Assembly: GCA_034509425.1 (NCBI GenBank)
Contig: JAVTVJ010000342.1
Span: forward strand, 1,054,001-1,118,000
From: Eopsaltria australis
Taxonomy: Eukaryota; Chordata; Aves; Passeriformes; Petroicidae
Direction of reading: 5' to 3'
Length of the DNA: 64,000 bases
Shown here: positions 36,201 to 48,044 of the stretch, one piece after another
Layout: the number at the start of each line of letters is the position of its first letter
Position numbering within the stretch: position 1 is the first letter of the stretch
The notes under the pieces: generated by a model
The model's input: the letters and a program-made list of their open reading frames with translations, nothing else
Databases searched by the model: none
Told to the model about the DNA's origin: nothing
Made by a program: the position numbers and the translations under genes

Positions 36201-39200
36201 TTAAAATAAAGGGGCTAGCCTGGGTGAAATCCAGGCTGCTTTTCTGTGTACAGACAGCTCTGTGGTGGGATATTTCCTTGCTCTGCCCTGTGAGCTGGTG
36301 GAGGAAGGGGCAGCCTGTGGGGTCTGGCTGCTCCCCCAGCTGTGCTTCATCAGCTCCTTTCTCCCTCTAATCACTTTCGTTCATTTTGATAATTTGTTTT
36401 CCCCTGGACATAGTCCCCCGTGGGAACCTTTATCAGCAGAGTGAACTGCTGCACACATTTCATTAATGCATAAAGGAGCAGGCTGAGAGCATCTTATTGA
36501 TCAGCATATGCCTTCTTATCTGTGGTGGCCTTGCTGGGATGCTGTGGGGAATTGGAGGCTTTGCACTCTACACTATTATTTCACTTCCTTTCTTTTCTTA
36601 TTGTGTGTGTACAAATAATTAAATAAATGTGTCATTATATTTTAGTATTTTTTTACTCTGATCTCTCTTCTTCCTTTTATCCAGTAGAATAATATATTTG
36701 ATATTCTCAATCTTACCTTCTAGGCCATATGAAGGCTTCTGATTTTGTTCTGTGCTCTTACTCTTTGCACAAGGATGCCTGGCTCTAGTAAAATGGGATT
36801 TATGCAGTCAGCATGGAGTGTGGCACTGGTTTTATTTGCTGAGGGTTTAGGACTACAGTGCAGTGTGTAGCCAGGTGGGTATTCACTGCTTCCAGGCAGA
36901 GAAGAATTTCGAAAAAATCATTTAAAAAACCTGTCTCTTTTGTCAGTCCCTTGTATTCATTGAAAGACCCAAATACTTGCTGGGAAAGAAATATCAAACC
37001 TGAAACTCCATTTATCATTGTCACAGGGAGAAACACCCTGTTCAAAGTGGACGCCAGATATGTAAAAGCACCAGTTCTGTTGAAGTCATTGCTTGGTGCA
37101 GTCTTCATGACCTGTTCCCAAAGCTACAGGGACTTTGAATGCTCTTGAAAATTCTCCTCTAACATCTTGAATCTTCACTGATAAAGCTTCAAACATTAAG
37201 AGCCTCCATCCTCATTTGCCAGTATCTCTTTTCCTGGCATGGGCTTACTGATCCTGTGTGGGATCAGCCAAGAGGGATTTCTGAAACTGATGAAACCTAC
37301 TGGAATGCACTTCCCTGGAGGCACATCTTGATGTGAAACGAAGTGCAGGAGTGGACCCAGTTCTCACCACTCACTGTCTTTGGAGAGGGAAATCCTCGTG
37401 TTGGTGCCTGGTAGCCCTGTGGCTGCAGCGGGACCTGTGCAGCAACATTTGCTTTTTGACAGCACTGGAAAGCATGTGAAAATCACACTAACTGCATTTT
37501 GTTTGTGTTTTCATCTTTTTGGGTTTGGAAGAGCTAGGAGTTATGTTACAAAGCCAGTGTGTGACTGTAGGGGCTGATTCTCTCCTCTTGCTGGTCAAGG
37601 GTTGCCTCACTCTGTTTTCAGTCATGTTAGAGATGTTCCCAAAGCCTTGACATCTGCTTTTTAATTAAACTTTCTTGAAATCCTCTTTTATATTGTAGAT
37701 AGTAATGGTGGCAATGACTCAGAGAATTCATTAACTTCAGCTGCTTTTTGCAACTTTTCAATGAAGTAGTAAATTTAGTATGTAAGAAATCGATTTGCAA
37801 TACAAATGGAGAAAGCTCACGCCCAAGTCATGCACCTAGCTTCCCAAAACTGAACTCAAAATCTTCAGCTCCAGAATATTGTGCTTAGAAAATGAGCTTT
37901 CTTTCCAGATCACTGCTTTACATTGATTTTGGAGCAACCCAAATGGGAAGTCAGCACTGGTTCCATGCAAAACGCATGGTACACGTCACCACAGTGTTTG
38001 CTTTTGCCTTCCAACTCTGGCTTGCAGTCCAGAATATTATAAATAAGAACTTCCAGCATGTTGGGTATAAAACAAATGTGGGCACAGTGTTTCAGTTCAT
38101 GATATTCTTGTTCAGTCTCCTGCCAGGTACACATCAGCTCTCTAGGTGCTGTCAACAAAGCTTTCCAAGTGCAGTAACTTTATACCTATTACAAGTATAG
38201 ATTAAGTTTTTTTACCTTCAGGTCGCTGAGAGGTGAATTTTTCACTGGGCCTGCTAATGAGCAGCCCTGTTAGCTTGTGTCATTCATCAATTTGCCCCTC
38301 ACTAAAATATGTCTGTCTTTGACTGGGTTGTGCAAACAGAAAATAAGTTGAAAGTTTACCTTGTGAACCAGAGCTGAAGTTAATATACACAAATATACAC
38401 ACTGAATGCTATGCTTTGAGGTTCAATCAAGGTATAAAGTGAAAGGTTATATAGGATATTCATAAGTTATGTTTAAAAAGCATGTTTCATACCTAAGGCT
38501 GCAGTTAGGGAGTATAAAATCTTAGAGAACAGTCCTTTCCTCAAAGCCTCCAGCCTCAGTGGACAAGGCAAGTGAGAGGAATGAGGAGGAACAGAGCTTT
38601 AAAGAGCTTTCCTCAGGCTGCTGATTGCAGTGAGAGTGGGGTCAATGCTCTGTCCTTGGGCTCTGTGTGAGCAAAGCATTCCAGAGGGCAGAGACATGAG
38701 AGGTTAAATGTCTGTAAAACACCGGGGATTGGATTTATCCCTGCGGGGTTGAAATTTTTGGATGTAGTGCAGAAAAAGACTTCTGATAACTGATGACTCT
38801 TTAGGTGACCAGTACTGTGGTTCTCATGCTTAGTTTGGTGGGTTATCATGTAAATCTTTGCTACAAATCCATCGGGTCAGATTATTTCCTTTTATATGTT
38901 CCTGCCTGCTCTGCAGGGTGTGTGTGTGAAACTTCAGTAGCTGCACATTAAGGTGCCTTTTATTTCAAGGGACACAGACAAACTAGCTTTAGAAGTGGAA
39001 ATGAAACCCAGACTGATGCCTAGTCTAGAGCTTTACCAATTAGACTATTATCACAAAAATATTTCCCAATTAATGGCGTAATCTGCTGTATCTTTTATTT
39101 TAAGTTTTCATTTCCTGTAGGGTTGTGTTTCCACCAAAGTTGCCCTGGACGCTTGTGCAGTGGATTTCCAGTAGCTGCAGCTGTCTGATTTCAGAGTGAT

Positions 39201-40479
39201 AGTGATGAATGAAGTTTTGCAGCTGAGGTTTGCTTGTCTGGGCTGCTGGAGACAGCCCGAGGATATCCCTGGCTGAAAAAATCCATATGCACAGCACTGG
39301 GTGCTTCTTTGCTAGTTTAACTTTTCTTCTGCTGAAATTTTCACAGACACTGCACACAGGAAGAAAACATATCAGAGGTGTACATACATTGATATTCCTT
39401 GTGCTTTTTCTTCATCAGTAAGGAAAAACTTTTTATCTTTTCTTGACTTGTAAATCACCTTCTACTTCAGAGATGAGCAGATTATCTTCACTCCCGTCAC
39501 ACCAGCTGCAGGTTGTGCCTGGGTATCCATTCCCTGTGTTATGTGCACAGGATAACTTGAGTTGAAGAGCTTAGGGAACGCTTAGAGCTGGTGCTTTAGT
39601 GTGCCTGACAAAGCAGCAGGACACTGATTAAAATGACGCAGTGCAGCACGGAATGGGACAGCTCCCCATAGTGAACAGCTCACCACGCTGGTGCTGAGTG
39701 CTCATCTATCACTGTTACCACACCCCAAACCACTGGCTACAAAAATAAGTGCTTGTTTAGCAGCAGGTGCTGTGCTGGTGATAGAGAAAACTTGTGATCT
39801 TGCTGTTTTTACCCTCGAAACCTTTCTTCTTAGACACTGTAAACCTGCATCGTTCCTGTGCTTATCTCTTCTGGCTCAGCCTTGTGCATTTAATGCCTTT
39901 TATGCAGCTGTGTGCCTCTAGACAAAGCAAGCGTGCTGCTGCCCTGGGAATTTATATATGAATTTGTCTGTGGATGCTCCCTGCATGCATGGAGCTCACA
40001 ATCAACCACTGCATCAGCTGGGTTGGGCTCCTCAGAGGCCTCCTGTCAGGCCCAACCAGTGATGGGTGGGTGCCTTGCACGATGGGTGTTACTTTTTATG
40101 TTAAAGAAGAGCACGAGAGACAGCTTTGGACCTCTGACAGACTCTGATGGAGAGCTTTGTGGAGTACTCCTAAATTCTCAGCCTTCTGCATATGCCTTGG
40201 CATAAATAATGATGTAATCAATATTTAAAGATACCGCAGCATTTAACGTAGTCACATTTAACTGACTTTGGAGCCTGTGCCAGGTTTTGAGAGTTTAAAT
40301 CTACTTTCCAAGTCTCTGGTTAATCGGGGATTTTCAGTGCTGAGTAAAATGGTGTGGGTTAGTGGTAAGGCTGTGGTCCTGTATGTTATAAAGATAAAAC
40401 ATGCCCGTTTGGAAGGGTAACTTCAGTCAAACCTGCTGCAAATGAGCCTTTTCAGTAAATCTTGAATGCTGGACACGAA
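30281..40479. other. Unique non-coding sequence
   Basis: About 10 kb with no recognised gene or transposon. It includes AT-rich blocks (30,760-31,000; 33,100-33,420) that could be conserved non-coding elements, though nothing here proves it. An 11-base T run lies near 35,485-35,495. ATGCAAAT octamers lie at 32,389-32,396 (minus) and 34,763-34,770. The two overlapping opposite-strand frames near 36,800-37,148 (96-102 codons) have no familiar features and are most likely chance. Confidence 0.55.
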
Positions 40480-40760
40480 CTCTTGAAATCACTTTGAGTG
40501 TGTGGGCCCTGGGTGGCAGGGGCAGTGACACTGTGCAGCCGACAGGGACGGAGCCCCTAAGAGCTTCTGCTGACCTCTTGGAGGTTTTAAAACATCCTTT
40601 AGAGTGGCCTGGCAGCAGCTGGAAGCCGCGCTGTGAGGTACAGGTTTGTTTTTGTGAGTCTGGATCCGTGTGGAGGGGACGCCTTCCCTCAGGGCAGCCC
40701 CGTGAGGGCCGAGGCCTGGGCCGGGCCCTGGGCCTGGCAGCCCCTTCCTTAACACCATGA
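40480..40760. other. Small GC- and CpG-rich patch
   Basis: Nine CpG dinucleotides fall between 40,540 and 40,723 in otherwise CpG-poor DNA, with a G/C-rich core at about 40,670-40,745. Both strands stay open for about 88-89 codons, which is expected of GC-rich sequence and is not evidence of coding. It could be a weak CpG island, an exon, or the remains of an old GC-rich repeat. I cannot tell which. Confidence 0.5.
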
Positions 40761-40984
40761 GCTCCTTGTTTTGGTTACACAGCCCAGGATTTCAGACCTC
40801 TGGCTAATGTTTGACTGAATTAGCTTTCAAATGATGATCTCTTAGGATTTAGCTTTTATATTTTTCAGATCCTGTACTGCTTTAGTGGATAACTCTGAAA
40901 CTCCATGGCTTGTCAGCTGTGGTTCTCCCGTTTTATTCAGACAAAACAATTCCTCTCTAGGCCTGAAATTCAAGGGCACCTCAC

Positions 40985-41265
40985 TGTCTTAGGCCCCAAA
41001 GGTGTAAACAACAGCAAATCAAGGGGGAAACTTGGAGTAAATGACTTCATTACCTGAAGCTGTAATTGGAGGATTAACCCCTGATATATAAATGAACCAA
41101 ATTTACAATTGTCTGAAAAACTCATACCGTTGTCCACCTTGGGTGTAGCCCCTCAGAGGCTTTTGACTGCCCAAGGTGTACCTATTGAAGGCCTTTAATA
41201 AATACCTGATTTTATTCTCCTAATCTTGTCTAACCCCTGTTTCAGGTACCCATTCCAAGGCATCG
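40985..41265 (+). mobile_element. ERVL-like solo LTR
   Basis: Starts at about TGTCTTAGGCC and ends CCAAGGCATCG. It has a TATATAAA box at 41,085-41,092, an AATAAA signal at 41,197-41,202 and a T-rich U5. The block from GCCCAAGGTGTACCTATTG to the end aligns by eye with the minus-strand LTR at 63,704, and the last part with the LTR ending at 21,930. That mutual similarity is the strongest evidence that this is a repeat family. The closing AAGGCATC fits avian ERVL-type LTRs as I remember them. No target-site duplication was found, so the left edge is approximate. No internal coding region follows. Confidence 0.65.
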
Positions 41266-44200
41266 ATGAGACCTGTGGCAGCAGATCCCATCCAGCTGGC
41301 TTTTATGGTGGGACATGAGGAGCTGAAGTGGGATTATCTCTGCTGGCCCCCAACACAGCAGCATCTGCCCCACGCAGGAACACTTTTCTGGAGAAAAGAT
41401 GAAGCAGAAGCTTAATCCTCTCCACCTGCATCCTTGACTGATGCCTCAGACAGCTGGACTCCACCTGGAAGGGCAGGTTAGTGCTCATCAGGAAGATGAG
41501 ACTGGCTGGTTGATTTTGGGATGTGAGTTATATTAGCTGTACTTCCTAATCCTTTGTTTTTCTCTGCTTGAGCAATTTCAAGATGTGAAGGTTGTTTTTA
41601 GGGGAGAGAAAACCGTTCCTTTCATGCAGTGTGTTAATTTAGTCAAAACCAGTTTGACAGGAAAATGAACAGGCTTACCTCTGCTCACTGTGCTCTGAAA
41701 GCATGATGCAGTTGTGTGTAACCCACACTTGCTCTTCAAAATACCGTGGTTCATAAAATTATAAGACCCTTTGTATACCCCCTGTCTTCACTAAATGAAT
41801 TTTCTCTTCTATGGAGTTGAACATCAGAAGATGATTTTTTGTATAATACATTTTCTAGTCACAGTGAGACTGTATGATCTGTCTCTGCCCAGACTCCTGA
41901 TGAGAAGACATGAATCAAGCAATGGTTTCCAGATTTTTGTGCTTTTATTATTTCCTTTTTTTACTAGTTAGTTACCCTCACTGTTGAAGCAGAGTTTGCA
42001 TTTGTCAGACGTGACTTCCTCCTAGAGTGTCTTGTTATGGCCCCTTTGGCCAAATTAAAGAGTTCTTCAGTAGCAGATATTTTTCTCCCCTAAGGTGATC
42101 TATCTCATATCTTTTTTAAATTACTTTTCTCTCCAAAGACTTTAACCCAGCCTTTCAATGCAGTTTTCTTCTCTGAAATCTTTTCACGTATTGAAAATAT
42201 TTATTTTGAAAATGTGGGCACCAGGGGTGGACGCAATATTTTGGTTGTTCCAACACTGCTGTGTAGTAGCCCAAAAATATCTATCAGATCCTCTTTACTG
42301 TTGTCATGTATCCCTGTGACCTTACTGGTCCTCTAGCAGCACTTAGGGGCAATACATTCAACTGCTGTTCACTCTTAGTGAATGTATTACTTTTAGAATG
42401 AACTTACAGCTCTCTAGAGCAAGGATTTTCTTCTATGTCCTCTATTGCTAAAGAAAAAGAAGGGTTAAAATACATTTTAGGATAAAATATTTTGGTTTTT
42501 AAATTATTCTCTTTAGTTGGACCTATCATACTAACAATCAAAGTACTTTGAGAAATTACCCATAATTTTATTCACATTTTTTCATTCGTCTTTCACCTGC
42601 TGACCTTTTAAGATGGAATAAAATACATTGATTAGCATCAGTTTGTCATGACAGCTCTCACATTCCAGTACGATTTCTCACTGAAAATTAATTCTTTAAT
42701 TCTTTTCATTACCTGTAATCTGTTTAACATTGGTATGGTGTAGGGTTGGAGTAGTCAGACTGTTAAGTGACTTTCAAGTACATTACCAAAGCCTGAGATT
42801 ACAGGTTTTTACCATTTTCAGCTAAGTTGGTAAGAGCACATGATATTACTTCTTTGAATAGGACTGAAATAGTCATTAAATATTTCATCTTAAATATGTC
42901 ATTAAATGGAGATGCAAGTAATTATCTTTCTGTTGGAACTTATTTTGTTTCTGATTTCTTTAACAGGAAAAAATACAACTGAATCTAAAGCAAAAGAAAC
43001 AAATATAGTTGAGTTTTGCAAGAATTTTGATTAAAGTTCCACAGGACTTATATTAATTAACCAATTTCTCTGTCCTCAGCAGATAAGATCTCTGAGGTTG
43101 TTTTTCTAAGGAGTAGTTGAGATAATTAGTTTCAATATACCTTCCTCCATGAGTGATTAATAATAATACTAAAAAATCTGCAGTACTGAGCTTTGTGTGT
43201 CCTTGTAGGGAGCTACGTCCTGCAGGCTTTGTGCCTCATCAAGTGTCCATCATTTAGATTTAGAGTGTCTTTTGAGCTCTGTACCTTAAGCAGCTGTTCT
43301 GTGCCAGCTTTGAAACAAAAATGAAATGATCAAAGAGAATCAAATGGAATTGCATTATTCACTGTATCTGTTTAACCACAGTGGGTAGATAATGTGGCAT
43401 TCAGATCTCCAATAACATATTCAAAATTAAAACCACATCCATGAGAAGCGCAATCAGTGTGGAGATCAGTGATCTGAATTGTCACTGGGGGCTATTGGAT
43501 CCTCTCACCCTGACTATGACATTTGGTATATCTCAAGAGGCCAAAGCCTGCAGACTGCAAACAGAAAGAGTTAAATATGCAACACTTGATTTCCTTTAGA
43601 GTTTTTACCACAAAACCAGCTTTGTGTCCTGCTTTCTTGTCATTGTCATGAGAACAAGACGACATCATTTATATCCTCAGTGCAGTCAGTAGCAAAACCA
43701 TAAACTTTTAAGGCACTTTAACCTTTTTAATATTCAGTGTTTTCATTGGTTAGCCTTTCACCTTTCCTTCGTGGGTTATTGAGGCAATAAACAAGGGACT
43801 GGCTGAATAATTGGTGACTTAAACTTCAGAACACTGCAAATGTCACTGGCATATATTTTACAGCTTTTTTTTTTGTATACACGGCACAGGGAAATGCCAG
43901 TACAATGGACTCAGCTCAGGCTGCTCAAATGCCTCTTTTCCAAAGCTGCCTTGATGAGTCTCCAGAGTGCCTCCTGCAGGTCCCTTCCCCTGTGGAGGGG
44001 TTGGGAAGTGTTGTCCTTGGCTCCTGGCTGTTGGTGTCACTCAGCACACTCTGGGCTGCACTGGTGCCAACACCTGTGTTTGTAGACAAACCTGCTCTTG
44101 ATGCAAGTGGTTTGGACCCAGGCCTAGGAAGATTTTTGTGTTGGATGAGCTTAGAAGCACAGCTGGAGGGAGAGGGCAGTGTCCCCGCAGCGTGAGAGAC

Positions 44201-44329
44201 ACCTCTGCCCATGGTGTGCACTGGTCTCCAGTCCCTTGCACAGGGGCTGGATGAGACAGAACATTGGCAGACAAATCAGCCTTCTCTTCTTCCTGGAGAG
44301 TTCTGAACAGAATCATCTGCAGCAGGATA
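41266..44329. other. Unique non-coding sequence
   Basis: No gene or transposon is recognised. The sequence is AT-rich, especially 42,400-43,180. Open frames are short and featureless. Confidence 0.55.
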
Positions 44330-44545
44330 TTTATTACGGGGTTACCGCACTATGGGATAGAAATTTCCTCATGGAAATCGTTGTTAAACGTCAGAGTGGC
44401 TGCCCAGGGAGCTGGTGGAGTCACTACCCCTGGAGGTGTTCAAGAAACGACTGGACATGGCACTCAGTGCCATGGTCAGGTTGACAGTGTGGTGATCAGT
44501 CAGAGGCTGAACTCAATGATCTTGGAGGACTTTTTACACAATCAC
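44330..44545 (+). mobile_element. CR1 LINE fragment, 3' end, plus strand
   Basis: A 5'-truncated copy of the chicken-repeat-1 retrotransposon. In the frame starting TCA at 44,391 the translation includes WLPRELVESLPLEVFKKRLD, the conserved C-terminal end of the CR1 ORF2 reverse-transcriptase protein, and it closes at a TGA at 44,493-44,495. The CR1 tail follows (ACTCAATGATCTTGGAGGAC). The left edge is approximate because similarity fades there. Truncation at the 5' end is normal for LINE insertions. The 3' end faces the 3' end of a second CR1 copy. Confidence 0.85.
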
Positions 44546-44577
44546 TGGTTTGGAAGAAACCTTCAAGATCATTGAGT
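44511..44577. repeat. Inverted repeat at the CR1 junction
   Basis: ACTCAATGATCTTG at 44,511-44,524 is the exact reverse complement of CAAGATCATTGAGT at 44,564-44,577, with a 39-base loop. It arises because the 3' tails of two CR1 copies point at each other. Confidence 0.9.
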
Positions 44578-44973
44578 CCAACCCATGCCCCAACACCTCC
44601 ACTAAACCCTGGCACTGAGTGCCACATCCCATCTTTTTTAAACACATCTACAGATGGTGACTTAACCACCTCCCTAGGCAGACAATTCCAGTACTTTATC
44701 ACTCTTTCCATAAAAAACTTTTTTGTAACATCCAGCCTAAGTTTCCCCTGGCTCAGCTTAAGGCTGTGTCCTGTCGTTCTGTCAGTTGTCACCTGGAGAA
44801 AGAGACCAACCCCACCTGAGCACAGCCACTCTTCAGGGAGTTGTAGAGAGTGGTAAGGTCACCTCTGAGTCTCCTTTTCTCCAGGCTAAACAACCCCAGC
44901 TCCCTCAGTTGCTCCTCATAGGGCTTGTGTTCCAGACCCCTCACCAGCCTTGTTGCCCTCCTCTCCTTTCCAA
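44546..44973 (-). mobile_element. CR1 LINE fragment, 3' end, minus strand
   Basis: A longer 5'-truncated CR1. On the minus strand the frame ending near 44,600 contains FFMERVIKYWNCLPREVV and SVDVFKK, the ORF2 C-terminus. Further upstream, in a different frame, CR1-type sequence encodes [20 protein letters not shown] near 44,850-44,925. The change of frame and in-frame stops show it is a dead copy. The 3' tail (GGACTCAATGATCTTGAAGG) lies at about 44,558-44,579. It differs from the plus-strand copy by many substitutions, so the two are probably separate insertions. Confidence 0.9.
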
Positions 44974-47900
44974 CCTAAATGTTTCTGTGTTTGAGTGTAC
45001 GGGATCGAGTATGGGATACAGAACATCCTGCACAGTTGGTGCTGGGCTCAGCAGCATGGACAGAGGTGTTTGTTGTACACCCAGTCTGTAGAGATTCAGC
45101 TGTGAGGGTGCCTTGGGACTGTGTCTTTCCCTCAGCAGTCACTGATTCTGCTCATGCCTTGAAGTTAACCTTATCCTTCCTAAGCTCATGGCAAGGGCAG
45201 TGGTGGGGAGAGAACCTTTGCTGCTGTAGGTGTGTGTAGTGAGGTGGCTTTGGGTGGCAAAGATGAGCAGGCTGAGCTATACTGACTACAGAGCAGGTAC
45301 GTGGATTTTTCTGGCTGGAAATCCAGCATTTGAAGCAAAACAAAGCTTATACCTTGGGCTTAAAGACGATACAAAATGAGACCTCTAGAATTTGTCAGCT
45401 GATCCAAGACTTGATGAGTTTAGTTCACCAAGCTTAGAACAAGCTGTAAATCAAAGCAGGCAGGATTTTTTTTTTTAATATTTTAATGGGGACAGCTGCA
45501 GGAAGCCAGATTGAAGTCCACAGTTGCAGTAACCAGGACAACACAAAGGTTTTAACAAAATTGAACATTGATAAGGAAGGCAAAAACCTGCCCTGCTTAG
45601 TTATCTTTAAATTTTAATAGCTTAGGGACTGGCAGAAGGTGTCTTTATAATTTTTTTTATTTGCACAGAACACTTAACCTTGTCTGATGAGCTACCAAAT
45701 ATCAGAAGGGGTTTTATTTTTTTCTTTTGGTTAAAAGCATTTGATCCACATCATTGACTTTTAAATTTTTTGAGAAGCGTGATAGCATGGAATTGTTCAT
45801 TTAAAATCAGGAATTTCACAGTCCAAATAGATTCAAAATAAGAGCTCATGATTTTTACTGCAGCTTTTGTGACTTGCATATTGTGACTGTTCGGGTGCCC
45901 CTGAGCATTATGAATAGCAAATTGCCCTTAAAGATGTTTACATTTGTTTTGCAGTAACAATGTAGTTTCTGATTGTATTTGGAATGTTTCTTTGTGTTTA
46001 CATGTGAGCTGCTGTACTGAATGCCACCAGCTAAAAAGTCTATGAAATCTTCCAGCTCATGTATTTCAAGGGAAACGGAAAACCTGTAACATTATTTATG
46101 TATGCTGCTGATGCTGAGACTGTTGGTGAACAATGGGCAGAAAAGAAGATACAAGAAACAAACAGCTGTGTCACAAGGGCTCAGAATGAGTTTTGTGTTG
46201 ACAGCAAACCAACACAGGAGCAGACTAACAAGGCACAGAAAGCCTTAAAGCCAAACAATCCCTAATCTTCTAAATGATCCCATTCCCACTGACTATTTGC
46301 CTGCAGCAAGATACAGCTTCTTCATTTGGGAAAGGGTGTTTAACTTTCCTTGTTACTGAGTGTTAATCTCATCGAAGGAAAGATGGAAGTTACATTTTCT
46401 CTGAGCTTTCTGTTCACATTTACCTTCTTTTCTGTTTTCTTATCTCACCAGACTGTCAAGTGTGAAATATGGAATAGTAAACTGCAACCCAAAGCCCTTG
46501 TTATTTCTTCAACTCTTTCAGCACTGCCTGCCATTAAAGCTTTTACCTTACCAAAGATCACTGATTTAAAATCACTGCAATGCTGTTTTCTCTAGGTATG
46601 CTTTGAATGGAATAACAGGACAACTACATAAATGATGGTGAAGTTGCCTCTTAGTAGAGTTAGGCTGCTTGTTAGCTGAGCTCTCCAGGTGAGCTGGCTG
46701 ACTGACCTGCCTGCAGCTGGAGCTAATGAAATATTGTCTAGAGCAAGGGAGTGCTTTAAAGAACCCACAATGGATGAAGCAGGTTCTATCATGTTCATGA
46801 GCCTTTAGAGAATCATATGTGTGTATTCCTTCCAAGACAATATTTATATTATCAATAGGGTAAGTCCAGAGTATCTTCAGATAGCTGGACAAGCTAAGCA
46901 TCTCCTTTTCAAGCAGATTGGTTTGTTCTTGTTTGTGTTAGGTACAAATGTCAGGATACTAAAAATGTGCACAGATAATCAAAGAATAATAAACTGATGA
47001 CATCTCCATCAGTCAGTTCAGCTGCTCCAGGCCTCAGTCCATTCCCTGTCTCTGGGAACTGCTGTTTGTTCAAGTGAGAAAATTATAGTGTCCAGTAGGA
47101 GTGCACATTTTGTCCAGAAAATCTCTATTTCACTCCAGGCAGAACAGTTTCTAGCACAGTTGTCCCCAATTCCCCTTTTACTTGCAGTGATCTGCCTCTT
47201 TGGAAGCATAGGAAGTATCTGTGACTGCTCTAACCTGTATTTTATAAAAAGGTTTGAGACTGTTTTTTTGCTTGTTTTTCACTAAAGTAAAAAACTTCGT
47301 CTGCTGCAACATTTATGCCAAATTTGCTGATCTGATTTGTGTTAGAGGTTCACTGGGTCTCTAAAAACTTGCATGGAGACACGTTTGTCCTGTGGGATCT
47401 GATCAGATCTGAATGCTTCTAAAAAGATACAGAAGTACAATTTGGCATTTGGGGTACAAAATATTTTACTGCTAGACTTTTCCTGGAGTTTATAGGTGAT
47501 TTTGGGAATTGTAGATGGAGCACAGAAGTCTCTGCCCTCAGGTTCCTTTTGGTTGTTCTGGTTTTGAAAATCTGAGTTGATGTGACTTGCTGTCAGCTGC
47601 CACGTGCCAAAATCCATCACTGGCAAAGGAAGTCACATCTGACTTGAAACCTGTTAAGAAAGTTCTTAAGACTGAATCTCCATGGCCTTCTTTTGACTTG
47701 GGCCAATTTGGAGCCAAATTTGCTGTCTAGTTACAAGACTGTGCTCATTTGTCATTAGTGAGAATTTCACTGTGCCTTCAGTTAGCATCAATGCCACACT
47801 AAGTGTTGAATGAGAATGCAATGAAATATGTGGGCTGGAAAGGTGAGCAGTATTATTGCAAAACTTGCATCTCTAAAGTGCAGTTTGCTGTGATATCAAA

Positions 47901-48020
47901 TATTGCACATTCTGTCCAAATGTTGAATCTTCTCCTCATAAAATTCCATTTAATATTTTGTATATCGAAGCAAATATAAAATTACAAATAATCCTTCGAT
48001 AATATGAGTCTTAATCCACA

Positions 48021-48044
48021 TCATCCCAAATATCATCCCAAATA
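48021..48044. repeat. 12-bp tandem pair
   Basis: TCATCCCAAATA occurs twice in a row without mismatch. Confidence 0.9.

Noticed and set aside
36800..37148. Overlapping open frames of 96 and 102 codons on opposite strands
   Set aside because: Neither translation resembles a known protein, and I see no splice sites or conservation evidence to choose one.
40489..40760. Open frames on both strands in the CpG-rich patch
   Set aside because: GC-rich DNA has few stop codons, so long frames on both strands are expected.
41266..41340. GAAGTGGGATT near 41,326, similar to part of a tRNA-Leu primer-binding site expected inside ERVL elements
   Set aside because: It lies about 60 bases after the LTR end instead of directly next to it, lacks the leading TGGTGTC, and no retroviral internal sequence follows.
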